In this document: piece after piece, positions 18,071 through 28,201 of the stretch | Layout of the letters: the number at the start of each line of letters is the position of its first letter | How positions within the stretch are numbered: position 1 is the first letter of the stretch | NCBI GenBank assembly: GCA_025210475.1 | Contig: JAOARW010000035.1 | Location: 215,637-279,636 of the forward strand | Reading direction: 5' to 3' | Source of the DNA: Carboxylicivirga sp. | GTDB lineage: Bacteria > Bacteroidota > Bacteroidia > Bacteroidales > Marinilabiliaceae | Length of the DNA: 64,000 bases | Position numbers and translations under genes: made by a program | Notes under the pieces: generated by a model | Database searches by the model: none | Seen by the model: the letters and a program-made list of their open reading frames with translations, nothing else | Told to the model about the DNA's origin: nothing

Positions 18071-19282
18071 TGCTAAGTACATGACAAAACTTTAAAACAT
18101 TCGTTTAATTCATTGTTATTAATTGGATTACTTAAATCATGAGCAATTCTAATTAACCCATATTTAAAGAAACTATAGGTTCTTCTACCATGCTTTTTTA
18201 CCTTGATGAGCTTAATGTTCACATGTTTGTCAATGCTTGCTAAATATGCCCAAACAATAGCAATGGCTACAGCAGCTAGTAGTTAGCAATGCGTTCCAGA
18301 TCAGTCAATTGAGTATCTTCAATGTTGAATCCACTCGATTTCATAGCCCTAAACATGGTCTCGATCTGCCATCGTTCTTTGTAATTGATTAACGCCTGGT
18401 CGTGTTCATTAAACGATGCAATAATCGTAAACTCCACTTTTCCAGTAGTCTTGTTGAACGATTTTGCTCCCGACAGATAAACCAGTTTTTTGCCAAGGTA
18501 ATACAGCTTACCGCAATGTTTGTACGATCCTGTTTTGATATTATTGAATAGCCAAAATGCTTTAATTGGAGGTTCACCATGGCGATGTACCATCATATTA
18601 TTACGAATGCGAATATAAAATGGAATCTTCTGTCGAATAAGGTCTTCAAACCATTCTTCGCCGATAAATTCCCTATCGGCCATAAACGCTTTAATACTTT
18701 GGGAACCAAAGAACTGAATATAGGTATCTAGAATATCTTTTCGCTCTTTGGCATTGGAATTTCCTCGCTTGGGAAGAAGTTTCCATATTAATGGGATAGC
18801 AACGCCTTTATAGCACACACTTAACATGAGTATGTTAATGTCAGTTTTGCCAAACATCCAGTTGGTTCTGTCCATACTGAGCATATAAGGAGGTTCATCA
18901 GGCAATAAACTATAAATTAAACGTGTAAAGATCAGTGGATCAAAAGAAAATTCAGCAAAGCACCGTTGCACTCGCCGAAGGCTTGATTTATGCTCAACAT
19001 TAGGGTTAAATCCCTTTGCAGTTTTACATATGAAACGGTTTGGAATTTTATCATGTTATTGATAATAATGACAAGGCATTTAATCCTTGCTTTATGCCAA
19101 CTGGTCGTTGTCTTGAACAACTCAAATAATTGAGTATTTTTACTGTCTACCTTGGTATTCGTATGCATTACAAAATGATGTCGGAATCTTTTGTAAGGTG
19201 CTGAATGTCAATGTTTTAAACAGAAGGAAACTGTACTTATTGTGTTGAATTTCAACTATTTATAGTTTTGTCATGTACTGAA
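18071..19282 (-). mobile_element. IS4-family insertion sequence (about 1.2 kb) nested in another IS
   Basis: Ends are an inverted repeat, AGTACATGACAAAACTTTAAA (18076-18096) against its complement with one mismatch (19259-19279). It is flanked by a 7-bp direct repeat GTACTTC at 18064-18070 and 19283-19289, read as the target-site duplication. The element interrupts a second transposase between codons that rejoin perfectly across it. Its own transposase is frameshifted, so it is probably inactive. Confidence 0.8.
18276..19168 (-). pseudogene. IS4-family DDE transposase, frameshifted
   Basis: Two frames together make one transposase of about 297 codons. The N-terminal part starts at 19168 (MHTNTKVDSKNTQ); the C-terminal part ends at 18276. 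The frames cross at about 19020-19030, where YVKLQ leads into AKGFNPNVEHKSSLRRVQR. Catalytic residues remain: Asp in MSMDRTNWMFGKTD, Asp in MADREFIGEEW, and the YREK box YKERWQIETMFRAMK. A small deletion at the crossing is the simplest cause. Confidence 0.85.
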
Positions 19283-19560
19283 GTACTTCGGACAAGTTGC
19301 ATGTCTGTTTTGACAACAGCTACCAAGCAATAGGTAAATATAACATCGTAAATCTGAATCCGAATAGCATTTTCAGTCGTTCCTCAGAATTTCTTTATTT
19401 TCAAATGTTGCTAAAGTCATTTAAAGAACAGCTCGACTTGCCATCGGATCTTATAAAGTTCAGCAACTTGAAGGGCAGAAATGTGCTCTGCATTTGTTGT
19501 AAAATACAAACTCACGCTTTTATTCTTCATCCCAATATCTGACTATTTGGAAATAAACAT
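19283..19560 (-). pseudogene. Central piece of the interrupted IS4-family transposase with nonsense codons
   Basis: The minus strand reads VSLYFTTNAEHISALQVAEL, then YKIRWQVELFFK-stop-L-stop-QHLKIKKF-stop-GTTENAIRIQIYDVIFTYCL. Two of the stops fall at Trp positions of the family (FFKWL, KFWG), consistent with G-to-A changes. The N-terminal half is missing. The gene was interrupted at VRST by the IS at 18071-19282. Confidence 0.8.
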
Positions 19561-19963
19561 TGAATACACCTGAATCAAGTCATGCCTAAAGCAATATGAA
19601 ACAGAAGATTTACTAATTGCACCATGTAAGCTTAATTGAAGAGGATTAAAGCAATAGATAGATTATCAATTCAATCGTGTTCAACAAAATACTTACAGAT
19701 GTATCTCAATTGTTCTAAAAATAAGAAAGACTTAAGAGGTCAAATAAATTTCCTAATGACTTCATATCTATGTTTTTAGGCAATATAACTATAAAGGAGC
19801 GATTCGAAAGGATAGATCAAGATTAACAAGAATTGCAACCTTTGCAAGATTAAAGTATAATTAAATCTTTATTAACAGTCATTTAAGTTGGTTTTCTCAT
19901 TAGGTTTCATTAATTTAAGTGTTCTAATAAAATAGAGATACGTCTGAGTTTTGTATTGCATCA
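19561..19963. other. AT-rich stretch without recognisable content
   Basis: No frame longer than a few dozen codons and no similarity I can name. By position it may be decayed insertion-sequence DNA. Confidence 0.4.
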
Positions 19964-21014
19964 TGTTGAGCGTAGAACGCGAAAAAACACATTTTACGCC
20001 AGATTAACCAGATCATTGACTGGTGTCTCGTTGAGAAAGAAGTTAACAAAGTATATAAGCGCGGACGTAGCGTAGATGGATGCCATCCTACTCCGGCTTA
20101 TTGTTTTTCAGGATGTTACTTTTACAAATATGGTATCGTTTAAGTGATCCCGACGTTGAAGATATAGTCAATGATAACCTGTCTGCATTGTGATTCTGCG
20201 GTTTACAATTTGAGGACGATGTTTCTGACCATAGTGTTCGGTCTCGTTTTAGGAGTGAACCAACTGCAAAAAAGGCTTTTGATCGTCTATTGAGAAAAAT
20301 GAACAAGCAATTAGAGGCATGTGGCATTATGGTCAAAGAGGGCACTGCCCTGGTGGATGCCTCTATAACCAATACTCCCAGGCGTCCTAAAGGGAAAACA
20401 AAATTTGAAATTGCTGAAGACCACAAAGAGGATTTGCAGAGTGAAAAGTCCAAACAAGGAGAAGGCAAACAAATCAAACTGGCTAAGCAAAAGGAGCCTG
20501 GTGTAGGTGAACAAGGCAGATGGTTGAAGAAAGGAGGAAAGCTTCATTATGGATTAAAAAAACATATTGCTACCGATCAGGAAGGATTAGTGACAGCAGT
20601 ACATAGCACTACAGCAAACGAGCATGATAGTAAGGGTTTAAAACCACTCTTAAAAAAGACACCACCTCCGAAAGTGAAAAATGGCACCTATGCATACAAA
20701 GGCTATAAGGTTCCAGATAATGATAAGCTATTGGAAGAACTAAACATCAAAAACCGCTTATAACACAAGGCTTATCGAAATAGAACTCTGACTGAATGGA
20801 AATACAATTCAATCAAGTGATTAACAAAGATCGTTATAAAGTAGAACGCACCTTCTAAGGCATGAAAGGGTGGTTCGGGGTAGAAATTGCAAAATATGTT
20901 GGGCTGGATAAAACACATATCCAACATGTGCTTGAGGCAATAGCTTATAATTTATATAGGTCTCCTGTGGTTGTTATGTTCAATAGTGAAAAAATAAGAA
21001 AGAGTGGTGTGTAA
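19964..21014 (+). pseudogene. IS5-like transposase, multiply inactivated
   Basis: Reading across frames recovers a whole transposase: QINQIIDWCLVEKEVNKVYK, then RGRSVDG, the long open part MNKQLEACGIMVKEGTALVD through HIATDQEGLVTAVHSTTANE (20290-20760), and a tail WFGVEIAKYVGLDKTHIQHV followed by LEAIAYNLYRSP. Damage includes a TGA near 20191 (in LCG, where relatives have Arg), frameshifts near 20090, a TAA at 20761 at a likely Gln codon and a TAA near 20858. No functional product is possible. No clear terminal repeats were found. Confidence 0.85.
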
Positions 21015-21211
21015 AATCCAGTTAATCAAGAAGTAAATAGGTTGGTGATGAGAAAGTGATTAAATTATAGTTAAATAAAAAGGAGGAAATCATTCTTAAA
21101 CACTGAAAGATTTCATTTCAACTATTTTTGCAATGCTCGCGAATTAATTTAAACACAACATAGAATTAAACTTCAACCAAATTGTGTTTTAAGTACATAA
21201 ATAAAAATAAT

Positions 21212-22272
21212 CGACACTTTCTATGATGTTACCCCAAAGTCAATATGTAGCTTATGGCCAAAACTTTGTATTATTTTATTTCATCAATAGTATTATCCAA
21301 TTGTTGCTGTTTTTCTATTGATTCATAGGGGATCCACTCGTATTTCATTTTTCTCCACAATATTTCTATAGGATTCAAATGTGGACTATATTTTGGCAGG
21401 AAAAAGATGTAAAGATCAAGTTCATTCCATTCTTCTACTTTTTTCAAAAATACTTTACTTTTATGTATCGGTGCATTATCCAACACGATCACACAGGGAT
21501 GTCGATGTTGCTTCCAAAAATCTTCTATAAAAGTAATTACTGCCTCTGTGTTCAGATTTTCTTTGGAGGTATAGGCGTATAGACGCTCTTGCAGGTCCAT
21601 CAGCCCAAAAACTTTTGTAGATGGAGTTTTCGATGGGGTGATTTGGATGTATTCTCCTTTTGGCTGCCAACCATAAGGAACGTAACCTTCCATATTGAAA
21701 CTACTCTCATCACCAAAAAATAAATCAACATGCCCTTTCTGGCTAAGCTGAAATAGTTGCAACAGCTTATTCAACTTTTCCTCATACTCTAAGTTATCCT
21801 GTTTCTTCTTCAGAGTCTTGCGAAAACGTTTCCATGTATAGTCTAAACATTTTAGGGCGGACTTGAGTATATTTTTCGTCACTACCTTGTCGAGCGCCTC
21901 GCTTAATGCTTCACTAGCTTTTTTCAAGCTTCTACTATAGGATTGAATCTTTTTTTATATGATTAACCGTCTCTTTGTTCTTCAAATCTAGAGTTGGCTT
22001 CTTACCTCGACCTGGTAAAATGATTAAACCAAGGTAGCCTTTGGACTTCCACTTGTTCATCCAATCATAGATGGTGCGTGTCCGGACGGAAAAGCAACGA
22101 GCAATTTCTTTTACTTTAAATCCTTGATCACTCATAAGTATAGCTTTACATCGATTTCGAACATGTGCTTTGGGATGATTCTTGTTGGCTTCTTCCAACA
22201 TAGTTCGATCTATAGTAGATAGGTCTATTTTTCGCATTGTGAAAGATGCATATTTTTTACCAAAAACTGTCG
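21212..22272 (-). mobile_element. IS630-family element, approximate limits
   Basis: Limits are proposed from a short inverted match, CGACACTTT (21212-21220) against AAACTGTCG (22264-22272), which brackets the transposase frames and gives a normal element size of about 1.06 kb. The match is short and a TA target duplication is not clear, so the ends are tentative. Confidence 0.45.
21271..22237 (-). pseudogene. IS630-family transposase in two frames (frameshift at A7)
   Basis: ORF A (21935-22237) is the helix-turn-helix part (VKEIARCFSVRTRTIYDWMNKWKSKG). ORF B (21271-21927) carries the DDE domain: LFFGDESSFNMEGYVPYGW, IVLDNAPIHKSK and LPKYSPHLNPIEILWRKMK. Around 21945-21952 the minus strand has seven A. 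Removing one A joins the frames as HIKKIQSYSRSLKKASEAL. This is either programmed slippage, known in some IS families, or a disabling mutation. The joined protein of about 320 residues is normal size. Confidence 0.75.
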
Positions 22273-22383
22273 TTTATATTCACTCTCCTACTTATAGTAT
22301 TAATTGTAGTAGAATAGCTTTTGTCATAAGACAAAAATTCCTAAGAGCTTATTTTCTCTTAAATGCAAATTTCCTGTGCTATT

Positions 22384-22412
22384 TTGTATGAATAAGTTAA
22401 TATTTATATTTG
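22384..22412 (+). promoter_or_regulatory. Bacteroidota-type promoter of the ECF sigma gene, flanked by an inverted repeat
   Basis: TTG (22384-22386), an 18-base spacer and TATATTTG (22405-22412) match the phylum's -33/-7 consensus (TTG, TAnnTTTG). A 9-bp inverted repeat, TTCCTGTGC (22371-22379) and GCACAGGAA (22412-22420), brackets the promoter core and could be an operator. Distance to the start codon is 44 bp. Confidence 0.6.
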
Positions 22413-22455
22413 CACAGGAATTGAATTAAAGTACCGGTAATTTAAAATAGTATTC

Positions 22456-23040
22456 TTGGATAAAAAGAGTGAAAAACAAATAATAGAGAAGCTATCAAGA
22501 GGAGATAAGATCGCTTTTGGAATGTTGTTTAGTACTTATCACGAAAGACTTTATCTGTTTGCTATTCATTATCTAAATAATAAAGAGACGGCTGAAGATA
22601 TTATTCAGGATGTTTTTGGATATGTTTGGGAAAAACATCCTGAATTGATTAATGTAAACAATTTATCTTCTTGGTTATATACAATTACTAAAAATCATTG
22701 TCTTAAGAAGATTAAACATTTCAAAATGATTCAAAGACATTCGGACGAATTGAAAAAAAGGCAGATGGATATTGTGAGAGGTGCTCTGGAAAATTTAGAT
22801 GCCAGTCCGATAATATTTGAAGAGATTAAAAAAATTATGGATGCAACCCTTGAGTCTCTGCCTCCACAAGTTAGGCGTATTTTTGAAATGAGTAGATTCG
22901 AAAATAAAAAGAATCGTGAAATATCAGACCAATTGGGTATATCTATTAAAACCGTTGAAGCAAACATGAGTAAAGCTTTAAAGGTGCTAAGGAGGCGATT
23001 AAATCCATATTTACCTTTTCTATTATATTTACTCTATTAA
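22456..23040 (+). CDS. ECF RNA polymerase sigma factor (FecI-like, Bacteroidota expansion family)
   Basis: A 194-residue sigma-70 family protein starting at a TTG (22456); no ATG gives a full region 2. Region 2 is in AFGMLFSTYHERLYLFAIHY, NKETAEDIIQDVFGYVWEK and LSSWLYTITKNHCLKKIK; region 4 in LPPQVRRIFEMSRFENKKNREISDQLGISIKTVEANMSKAL. Such factors are released by a FecR anti-sigma when a TonB receptor with an STN domain binds substrate. A FecR and such a receptor are in this window but 15 kb away, after a full operon. A functional link is inferred from family habits and from the repeated GGGTA-N15-TACTTA motif. Confidence 0.9.
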   Translation: MDKKSEKQIIEKLSRGDKIAFGMLFSTYHERLYLFAIHYLNNKETAEDIIQDVFGYVWEKHPELINVNNLSSWLYTITKNHCLKKIKHFKMIQRHSDELKKRQMDIVRGALENLDASPIIFEEIKKIMDATLESLPPQVRRIFEMSRFENKKNREISDQLGISIKTVEANMSKALKVLRRRLNPYLPFLLYLLY

Positions 23041-24301
23041 CAGTTAAAAGTTGTTTTTTTGAATAAGATTTATTCCTAATGATAGAGAAACACTCATAAG
23101 TGACATGTGATTTATATAATCATAATCATCTTGAATGTGTTTTCGAATATTGATAAATCGCTAAAGTATTCCTGAACTTCATGCCTCTCTTCCTCTCTTT
23201 TCTATTGAAGATAGTTTAGACTTTCATTTGAAATGACTTTGGTCATGCCAAAAGTAAAAATGTGTCTGGATCGTATATATAGATCTCAATGCGAGGTTGA
23301 AATTATGTTTCTTAAAAACTATTCTTGTCGATCTGACGAGCGCATTCAGGAACATCAAAGTTTTCAATTACCAGCTATATTATTGTTAGGTGCAGATGGG
23401 CAATTGCATAAATGGTAGATTGTTAGTAAGATGTGATGTAAGTTGGCAGTTAAGCTTTATGTGGACAAGGAACAAAAGATCCTTGCATTAGTTACCTTAT
23501 AATATGAACGAATAGTAATAAGTGTTTTCTAACCGATCAAAAACTTTTATGGAATCTGTCAATTGGAGGTATAAACAATGAAAATTACTTTGCAAATATA
23601 TTAAGCAACAAATATCTCGTAATAGTTATAATAAATATAAACAGAGCTATTTGAAATAAAACGGTAAGCGGAGGAGACCTAAAAAAGAAAGGGGCATCAC
23701 CAGAGGCTTACTAAGGTAACTCGGAAAGCTTTTAGAATAGCTTACAATCTGCAAATTGTAGTTTAATTCCCAATTGCTGGAATCGTGGATGATGAAACTT
23801 TCTGGATATTCCTTGATTTCCATTCAGCAATACCCTCGAGACTGGGCTGCTAATGCTAAAAGAACTAACGCAGATTACTTAAAATCATACTAAAGCGCAC
23901 ATTTATCCCCGAGAGAGGAGTATCCCATCACAATCAAAATATCATTTTAATAATAGCAAATTAGGATTAAGAATGATAAGTGAGCTAATTTATATGGGAT
24001 TAACTCCTAGTGTTATTTAGTTTTTACTTACTCTGAAATTGCGATAGAAGTCTGAAGTTTAAAGATCTCTGTACTACAGATCAAGCTAAATTTTCGCATT
24101 CACAGCTATCTGTTTGTAATTTCCCCGTTAATATCTAGAACTTATGTTCATGATGTTGTATGCAGCCGATTTAATATTAGTGTTTTGTTTATTGCTCAAT
24201 AGTAAAATAATTCATAGCAATAATTGAAAGATAGTGTTTTATAGATGCTACAACAATTATAACCCTTTACCCCTAAACGGAAATAAATACTTTTTTTCAT
24301 A
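23041..24301. other. Long gene-free stretch with decayed coding DNA
   Basis: No intact gene in 1.26 kb. Around 23640-23760 the plus strand reads QSYLK-stop-NGKRRRPKKERGITRGLLR-stop-LGKLLE-stop, resembling part of a dead transposase. At 23233-23418 a 61-codon frame ends LPAILLLGADGQLHKW with no family I can name. The rest is AT-rich. The stretch separates the sigma gene from the first hydrolase operon and probably reflects past insertions and deletions. Confidence 0.45.
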
Positions 24302-24327
24302 GGGTAAATCGCATTTTGAAGTACTTA
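24302..24327 (+). promoter_or_regulatory. GGGTA-N15-TACTTA motif, copy A (candidate ECF-sigma promoter)
   Basis: CATAGGGTA is followed after 15 bases by TACTTAATATATG. The same boxes with identical spacing recur at 42368-42393 and 45773-45798, each ahead of a gene of this locus. It lies 67 bp before the ATG at 24394. Two boxes at this spacing suit -35 and -10 elements of an ECF sigma factor. Confidence 0.6.
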
Positions 24328-24393
24328 ATATATGGAGGTGATTAAATCACTTGCAAAGATGTATGAACAAACTATGGCTTATTGAACAAGTAT

Positions 24394-26514
24394 ATGAAAA
24401 AGATAACAATTGTAGCAGTGTCACTTTTATGGTTAAGCATTGCGTTATTCGCCCAAACTCCAAAAGAACCAAAAGAAGCTGCACTAATTAAAAAATATGA
24501 TGCAGATGGCGACGGCATACTTAATGCCAAAGAGCGTGCTGTAGCAAAAGCTGATACTCCTTCTGAACAATACAAGAAAGAAGCAAAGGAAAAAATGCTT
24601 GAACGATTCGATGAAGATAAAAATGGAAAGCTCGATAAAAATGAACGGAAAAAAGCCTTTAAAACCATAAAGGAAGAACGTAAGGAGATTGATAAGGCTA
24701 CTTTGGATAAATTCGATACTAATAACAATGGTAAGATTGAAAAAATCGAGCGGAAGGGGCTTGAAAAGTGGCGCAGAACAACTTACCCTAATGCCGTTTT
24801 CCTGCCAGCTCACGATAAGCAGTTAAGTGCCGCGGATAAAAGAACAAGGGTTGATGCAGGCAAGGCACGTCGTGGCGACATTATTGTAATTCCCGCAAGG
24901 GAAAGTGCAGAGGTGTCTGAAAAATGGTTGGCAGAAATACATGGCTACCAATTGCCGGCATGGTATGATGGAGCTAACCGTGTGCACGGACATACCCGTC
25001 TTACCGCCGTGCGTCCTACCAATCATGTTGACGCAAAATCTCATGACATAAAAGTGGCGTGGTTAGATACAGATGAATTTAAAAATGCTGGAAAATATTT
25101 TAAAGAATTGGGTGTAGAAGTTTTTAGTCGGCATGTGCATACGGGTGATGAAGGAGCATGGTGGCCAAGTGAAGTTGGAGAGGTACTAGATTTGGCCAAA
25201 AATAGAAACATTGCGAAGGAAATCATTGATGAAGCACATCAAAACGACCAAAGGATTATTGTATACAATCGTCATATTGAGGATTACGGTATGGCAAAGG
25301 CGCATCCTGAGTGGGTTTGTAAAAACGAGGAAGGCAAAGACTATGTCATACGAGGTAAAATGATGTGCTTTAATTCTCCATATAGAGATTATGTACAAAC
25401 ACGCCTATTGGAATTGGTAGACCTGGGTGTGGATGGTTTTTACTTCGACTCCCGCCATCAACCTTCAACCTGTCACTGTGATTATTGTAAGGCGAACGAA
25501 AAAAATCGACAGACTATAATTCGTGAAACTTTTCTTCAGTTTCGTCGAGCTGTACACGAGCGAAACCCTGAGTGCGTAATACTGATTAGTGGCCGTTTTG
25601 AAGGTCAAAGCCATGATTTGTGGCGCATTGCAGATTCTCCTAAAATTGAAGATCATCTGCCTCCAAAATATGGTGGGAAAGATGCTGTTGGGTATTCCTT
25701 AGGATTGACTTTTATACGAGATGCAGCCGATGGTAAGCCAGCCCATTGCTGGCGCAACAACAAAACAGCAGTTACTGATAAAGAAGGAATTTGGATTCTT
25801 GCCTTTGGACACATCTTTAACTACGATGTACACGAATCATTTCTCGCCAAACCCGAATCGGAACGATATCGTACCGGAACGCAATTTGTTAAATATGGTG
25901 AGGTCTTTGCCGAAGCACTTACCGGAAAAAGGCCAGTTCGTAATGCCATTGTGCATTATCCCGAAGGAATGCCTGATGGTTTAAAGAAAAAACAAATTGT
26001 TCATCCAGTTTTTGCTGATGTTTATAAGTATCAAATGCCTACGGGTATTATTATTGATAGTCAGCTGCGCGAAGGTATTCCCGAGGAATGTAATTTATTG
26101 GTGTTTCCGAATATTGATAAATCCGCTTTTAATGAGGATAAGGTAGCCAAAAACATTAGAGCTTTTAAAGCCCGTGGAGGTGTGGTCATATCCAACATGC
26201 AAGATGAGGAAGCGAAATTGTTGATTGCAGAAGCTCGCAAGCATTCAATGGTTTACCTGAATGATTCATCAGGTAATGTTCATCTTAATGCCTATTTAAA
26301 TCAGAAAGGAGATGAACTATCTGTGATTTTATTCAATACAGTTCATTCTAAAACAGGAACAACCAGGTTGTACTTTCCGAAAGATAAATCAATAAAATCA
26401 GTTCGGAACATTCAGAGTAAAGTAGAACTATCAGTTAAGTATGACAACATGGGAGCTTATGTTACAATAGATTCATTCAAATACTTTCAGGCACTATCTG
26501 TGTCGATCAATTAG
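24394..26514 (+). CDS. Secreted EF-hand protein with TIM-barrel hydrolase-like domain (GHL6-like)
   Basis: About 706 residues from the ATG at 24394, which opens a signal peptide (MKKITIVAVSLLWLSIALFA). A TTG four codons earlier is less likely. Three calcium-binding EF-hand loops follow: DADGDGILNAKE, DEDKNGKLDKNE and DTNNNGKIEKIE (about 36-47, 73-84, 108-119). From about residue 200 the protein resembles hypothetical glycosyl hydrolase families of the GHL6 kind (VFSRHVHTGDEGAWWPSE, HPEWVCKNEEG, LVDLGVDGFYFDSRHQPSTC), then a Rossmann-like and a C-terminal beta domain, as in GH42-like enzymes. It is the first gene of an operon with a sulfatase and a TonB receptor. Catalytic residues are not proven. 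Confidence 0.7.
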   Translation: MKKITIVAVSLLWLSIALFAQTPKEPKEAALIKKYDADGDGILNAKERAVAKADTPSEQYKKEAKEKMLERFDEDKNGKLDKNERKKAFKTIKEERKEIDKATLDKFDTNNNGKIEKIERKGLEKWRRTTYPNAVFLPAHDKQLSAADKRTRVDAGKARRGDIIVIPARESAEVSEKWLAEIHGYQLPAWYDGANRVHGHTRLTAVRPTNHVDAKSHDIKVAWLDTDEFKNAGKYFKELGVEVFSRHVHTGDEGAWWPSEVGEVLDLAKNRNIAKEIIDEAHQNDQRIIVYNRHIEDYGMAKAHPEWVCKNEEGKDYVIRGKMMCFNSPYRDYVQTRLLELVDLGVDGFYFDSRHQPSTCHCDYCKANEKNRQTIIRETFLQFRRAVHERNPECVILISGRFEGQSHDLWRIADSPKIEDHLPPKYGGKDAVGYSLGLTFIRDAADGKPAHCWRNNKTAVTDKEGIWILAFGHIFNYDVHESFLAKPESERYRTGTQFVKYGEVFAEALTGKRPVRNAIVHYPEGMPDGLKKKQIVHPVFADVYKYQMPTGIIIDSQLREGIPEECNLLVFPNIDKSAFNEDKVAKNIRAFKARGGVVISNMQDEEAKLLIAEARKHSMVYLNDSSGNVHLNAYLNQKGDELSVILFNTVHSKTGTTRLYFPKDKSIKSVRNIQSKVELSVKYDNMGAYVTIDSFKYFQALSVSIN

Positions 26515-26548
26515 ATAAGAAGATAAAATAATATAAAATCTACAAATC

Positions 26549-28180
26549 ATGTTGAGTTTATTCAAACATGCAGTGTCTTTAATGCTCTTAATGACCTTGC
26601 TATTGTCATGCTGCAAAGACAGAAATAAAAAGACAACTGTTGAAAAAGAACTACCAAACATTGTATATATATTGGCAGATGACTTGGGATACGGAGATCT
26701 CACTGCTCTTAATGCAAAGTCTGGGGTTTCTACACCAAATATGGATAGTATTGTAGAAAATGGTATTTATTTTAGTGATGCCCACTCAAATTCGTCAGTA
26801 TGTACCCCCACACGTTATGGCATTCTAACAGGTAGGTATGCATGGCGTTCAAGATTAAAAGAAGGGGTAACATGGGGGTATAGCCTACCATTAATTGGAA
26901 AAGAACAAATAACTGTTGCTTCTTTCTTAAGTACGAATGGATACCAAACAGCGTGCATAGGGAAATGGCATTTAGGTTTGGAGTGGCAGGCAAAAGACAA
27001 GAATAAACCTATACGCCAGGTGCAATGGAGTGAGGTTTTAGCCAAAGGAGAAGATAGCAATGTTGATTTTAGTCATCCTGTTTCCGGTCCTAATACATTG
27101 GGCTTTGACTATTCCTACATCATACCCGCATCTTTGGACATGGCACCATATGTGTATATAGAAAATGACTTGCCAACTGCACTTCCTACTGCTTATACTA
27201 ACGGAAAAGATCAGGCTATAGAAGGTAGAGGCGTTTTTTGGCGCGCAGGTGAAATGGCTCCTGATTTCGATTTCTACAATGTTCTTTCGCATTTCACAGA
27301 CAAAGCAGTAGCCTACATTCAGGAACAATCTAAGAATAAAAAGCCATTTTTTCTTTATTTCCCCTTAACAGCACCACATACACCCTGGTTGCCTACTGAG
27401 GAAGTGAAAGGTAAATCACAAGCCGGACGCTATGGTGATTTTGTTAAAATGGTCGATAATACGATTGGGGAAGTGATGGCCTCTCTAAAGAAATCAGGAC
27501 AACTTGAAAACACCTTGGTTATAGTAACTTCGGATAACGGATCGCATTGGATACCGGAGGATATGGAGCGGTATGTACATCGTGCCAACTATGTTTTCAG
27601 AGGCTACAAGGCTGATATCTATGAAGGCGGACACCATGTACCTTATATTGCGCAGTGGCCGGAAAGAATTAAAGCAGGAAGTCATTCTAAACAAACCATA
27701 TGTACAACAGATCTTATAGCTACACTTGCAGGTATGCTGAATGTGGAGCTTCCTAATCATGCTGGAGTGGATAGTTACAATCTGTGGCCAGCTTATATTG
27801 GAGAAGACCACCAGTCCATTAGAGATTATACCATTCATCACTCCGTAAATGGATCTTTTGCTATTAGACAAGGGAAGTGGAAATTAAATATGTGCAGTGG
27901 TTCGGCAGGTTGGAGTTATCCAAACCCAGAAACTATTGAGAAAGATGAACTGGACTTGCCTCAAATGCAATTATTCGACTTAGAAACTGATTTAGTAGAG
28001 AAAAACAATATTGCTGCTAAATACCCCGAGAAAGTTAAGGAACTAAGAATGGCTCTTCTAAAAATCATCAGGGATGGTCGAAGCACAGAAGGAACCTTGC
28101 AACAAAATGATGTTGTGGGTAATTGGCTCCAGTTGGATAAGCTTAAAAAACTAGAGAACTCACAAATTAATAAGGAATGA
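26549..28180 (+). CDS. S1-family sulfatase, lipoprotein
   Basis: A 543-residue formylglycine-dependent sulfatase. The lipobox LLLSC puts the mature N-terminus at Cys21 on the outer membrane or periplasmic face. The metal-binding start [15 protein letters not shown] and the sulfatase signature SVCTPTRYGILTGRY (Cys85 to be oxidised to formylglycine) are intact, as are GKWHLG and VTSDNGS (calcium and sulfate ligands). It closely resembles the 50757-52283 protein, including IHHSVNGSFA near the C-terminus, so the two are paralogues. It lies 34 bp after the hydrolase gene and 21 bp before the receptor gene. Sulfate position and sugar are unknown. Confidence 0.93.
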   Translation: MLSLFKHAVSLMLLMTLLLSCCKDRNKKTTVEKELPNIVYILADDLGYGDLTALNAKSGVSTPNMDSIVENGIYFSDAHSNSSVCTPTRYGILTGRYAWRSRLKEGVTWGYSLPLIGKEQITVASFLSTNGYQTACIGKWHLGLEWQAKDKNKPIRQVQWSEVLAKGEDSNVDFSHPVSGPNTLGFDYSYIIPASLDMAPYVYIENDLPTALPTAYTNGKDQAIEGRGVFWRAGEMAPDFDFYNVLSHFTDKAVAYIQEQSKNKKPFFLYFPLTAPHTPWLPTEEVKGKSQAGRYGDFVKMVDNTIGEVMASLKKSGQLENTLVIVTSDNGSHWIPEDMERYVHRANYVFRGYKADIYEGGHHVPYIAQWPERIKAGSHSKQTICTTDLIATLAGMLNVELPNHAGVDSYNLWPAYIGEDHQSIRDYTIHHSVNGSFAIRQGKWKLNMCSGSAGWSYPNPETIEKDELDLPQMQLFDLETDLVEKNNIAAKYPEKVKELRMALLKIIRDGRSTEGTLQQNDVVGNWLQLDKLKKLENSQINKE

Positions 28181-28201
28181 TAACTAATTAAATTAAAATT
28201 T

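Noticed and set aside
19297..19542. Plus-strand frame of 81 codons
   Set aside because: The opposite strand reads as a decayed IS4 transposase; the plus frame is its shadow.
23233..23418. 61-codon frame in the gap after the sigma gene
   Set aside because: No ribosome site, no family, surrounded by decayed DNA; probably chance or a remnant.
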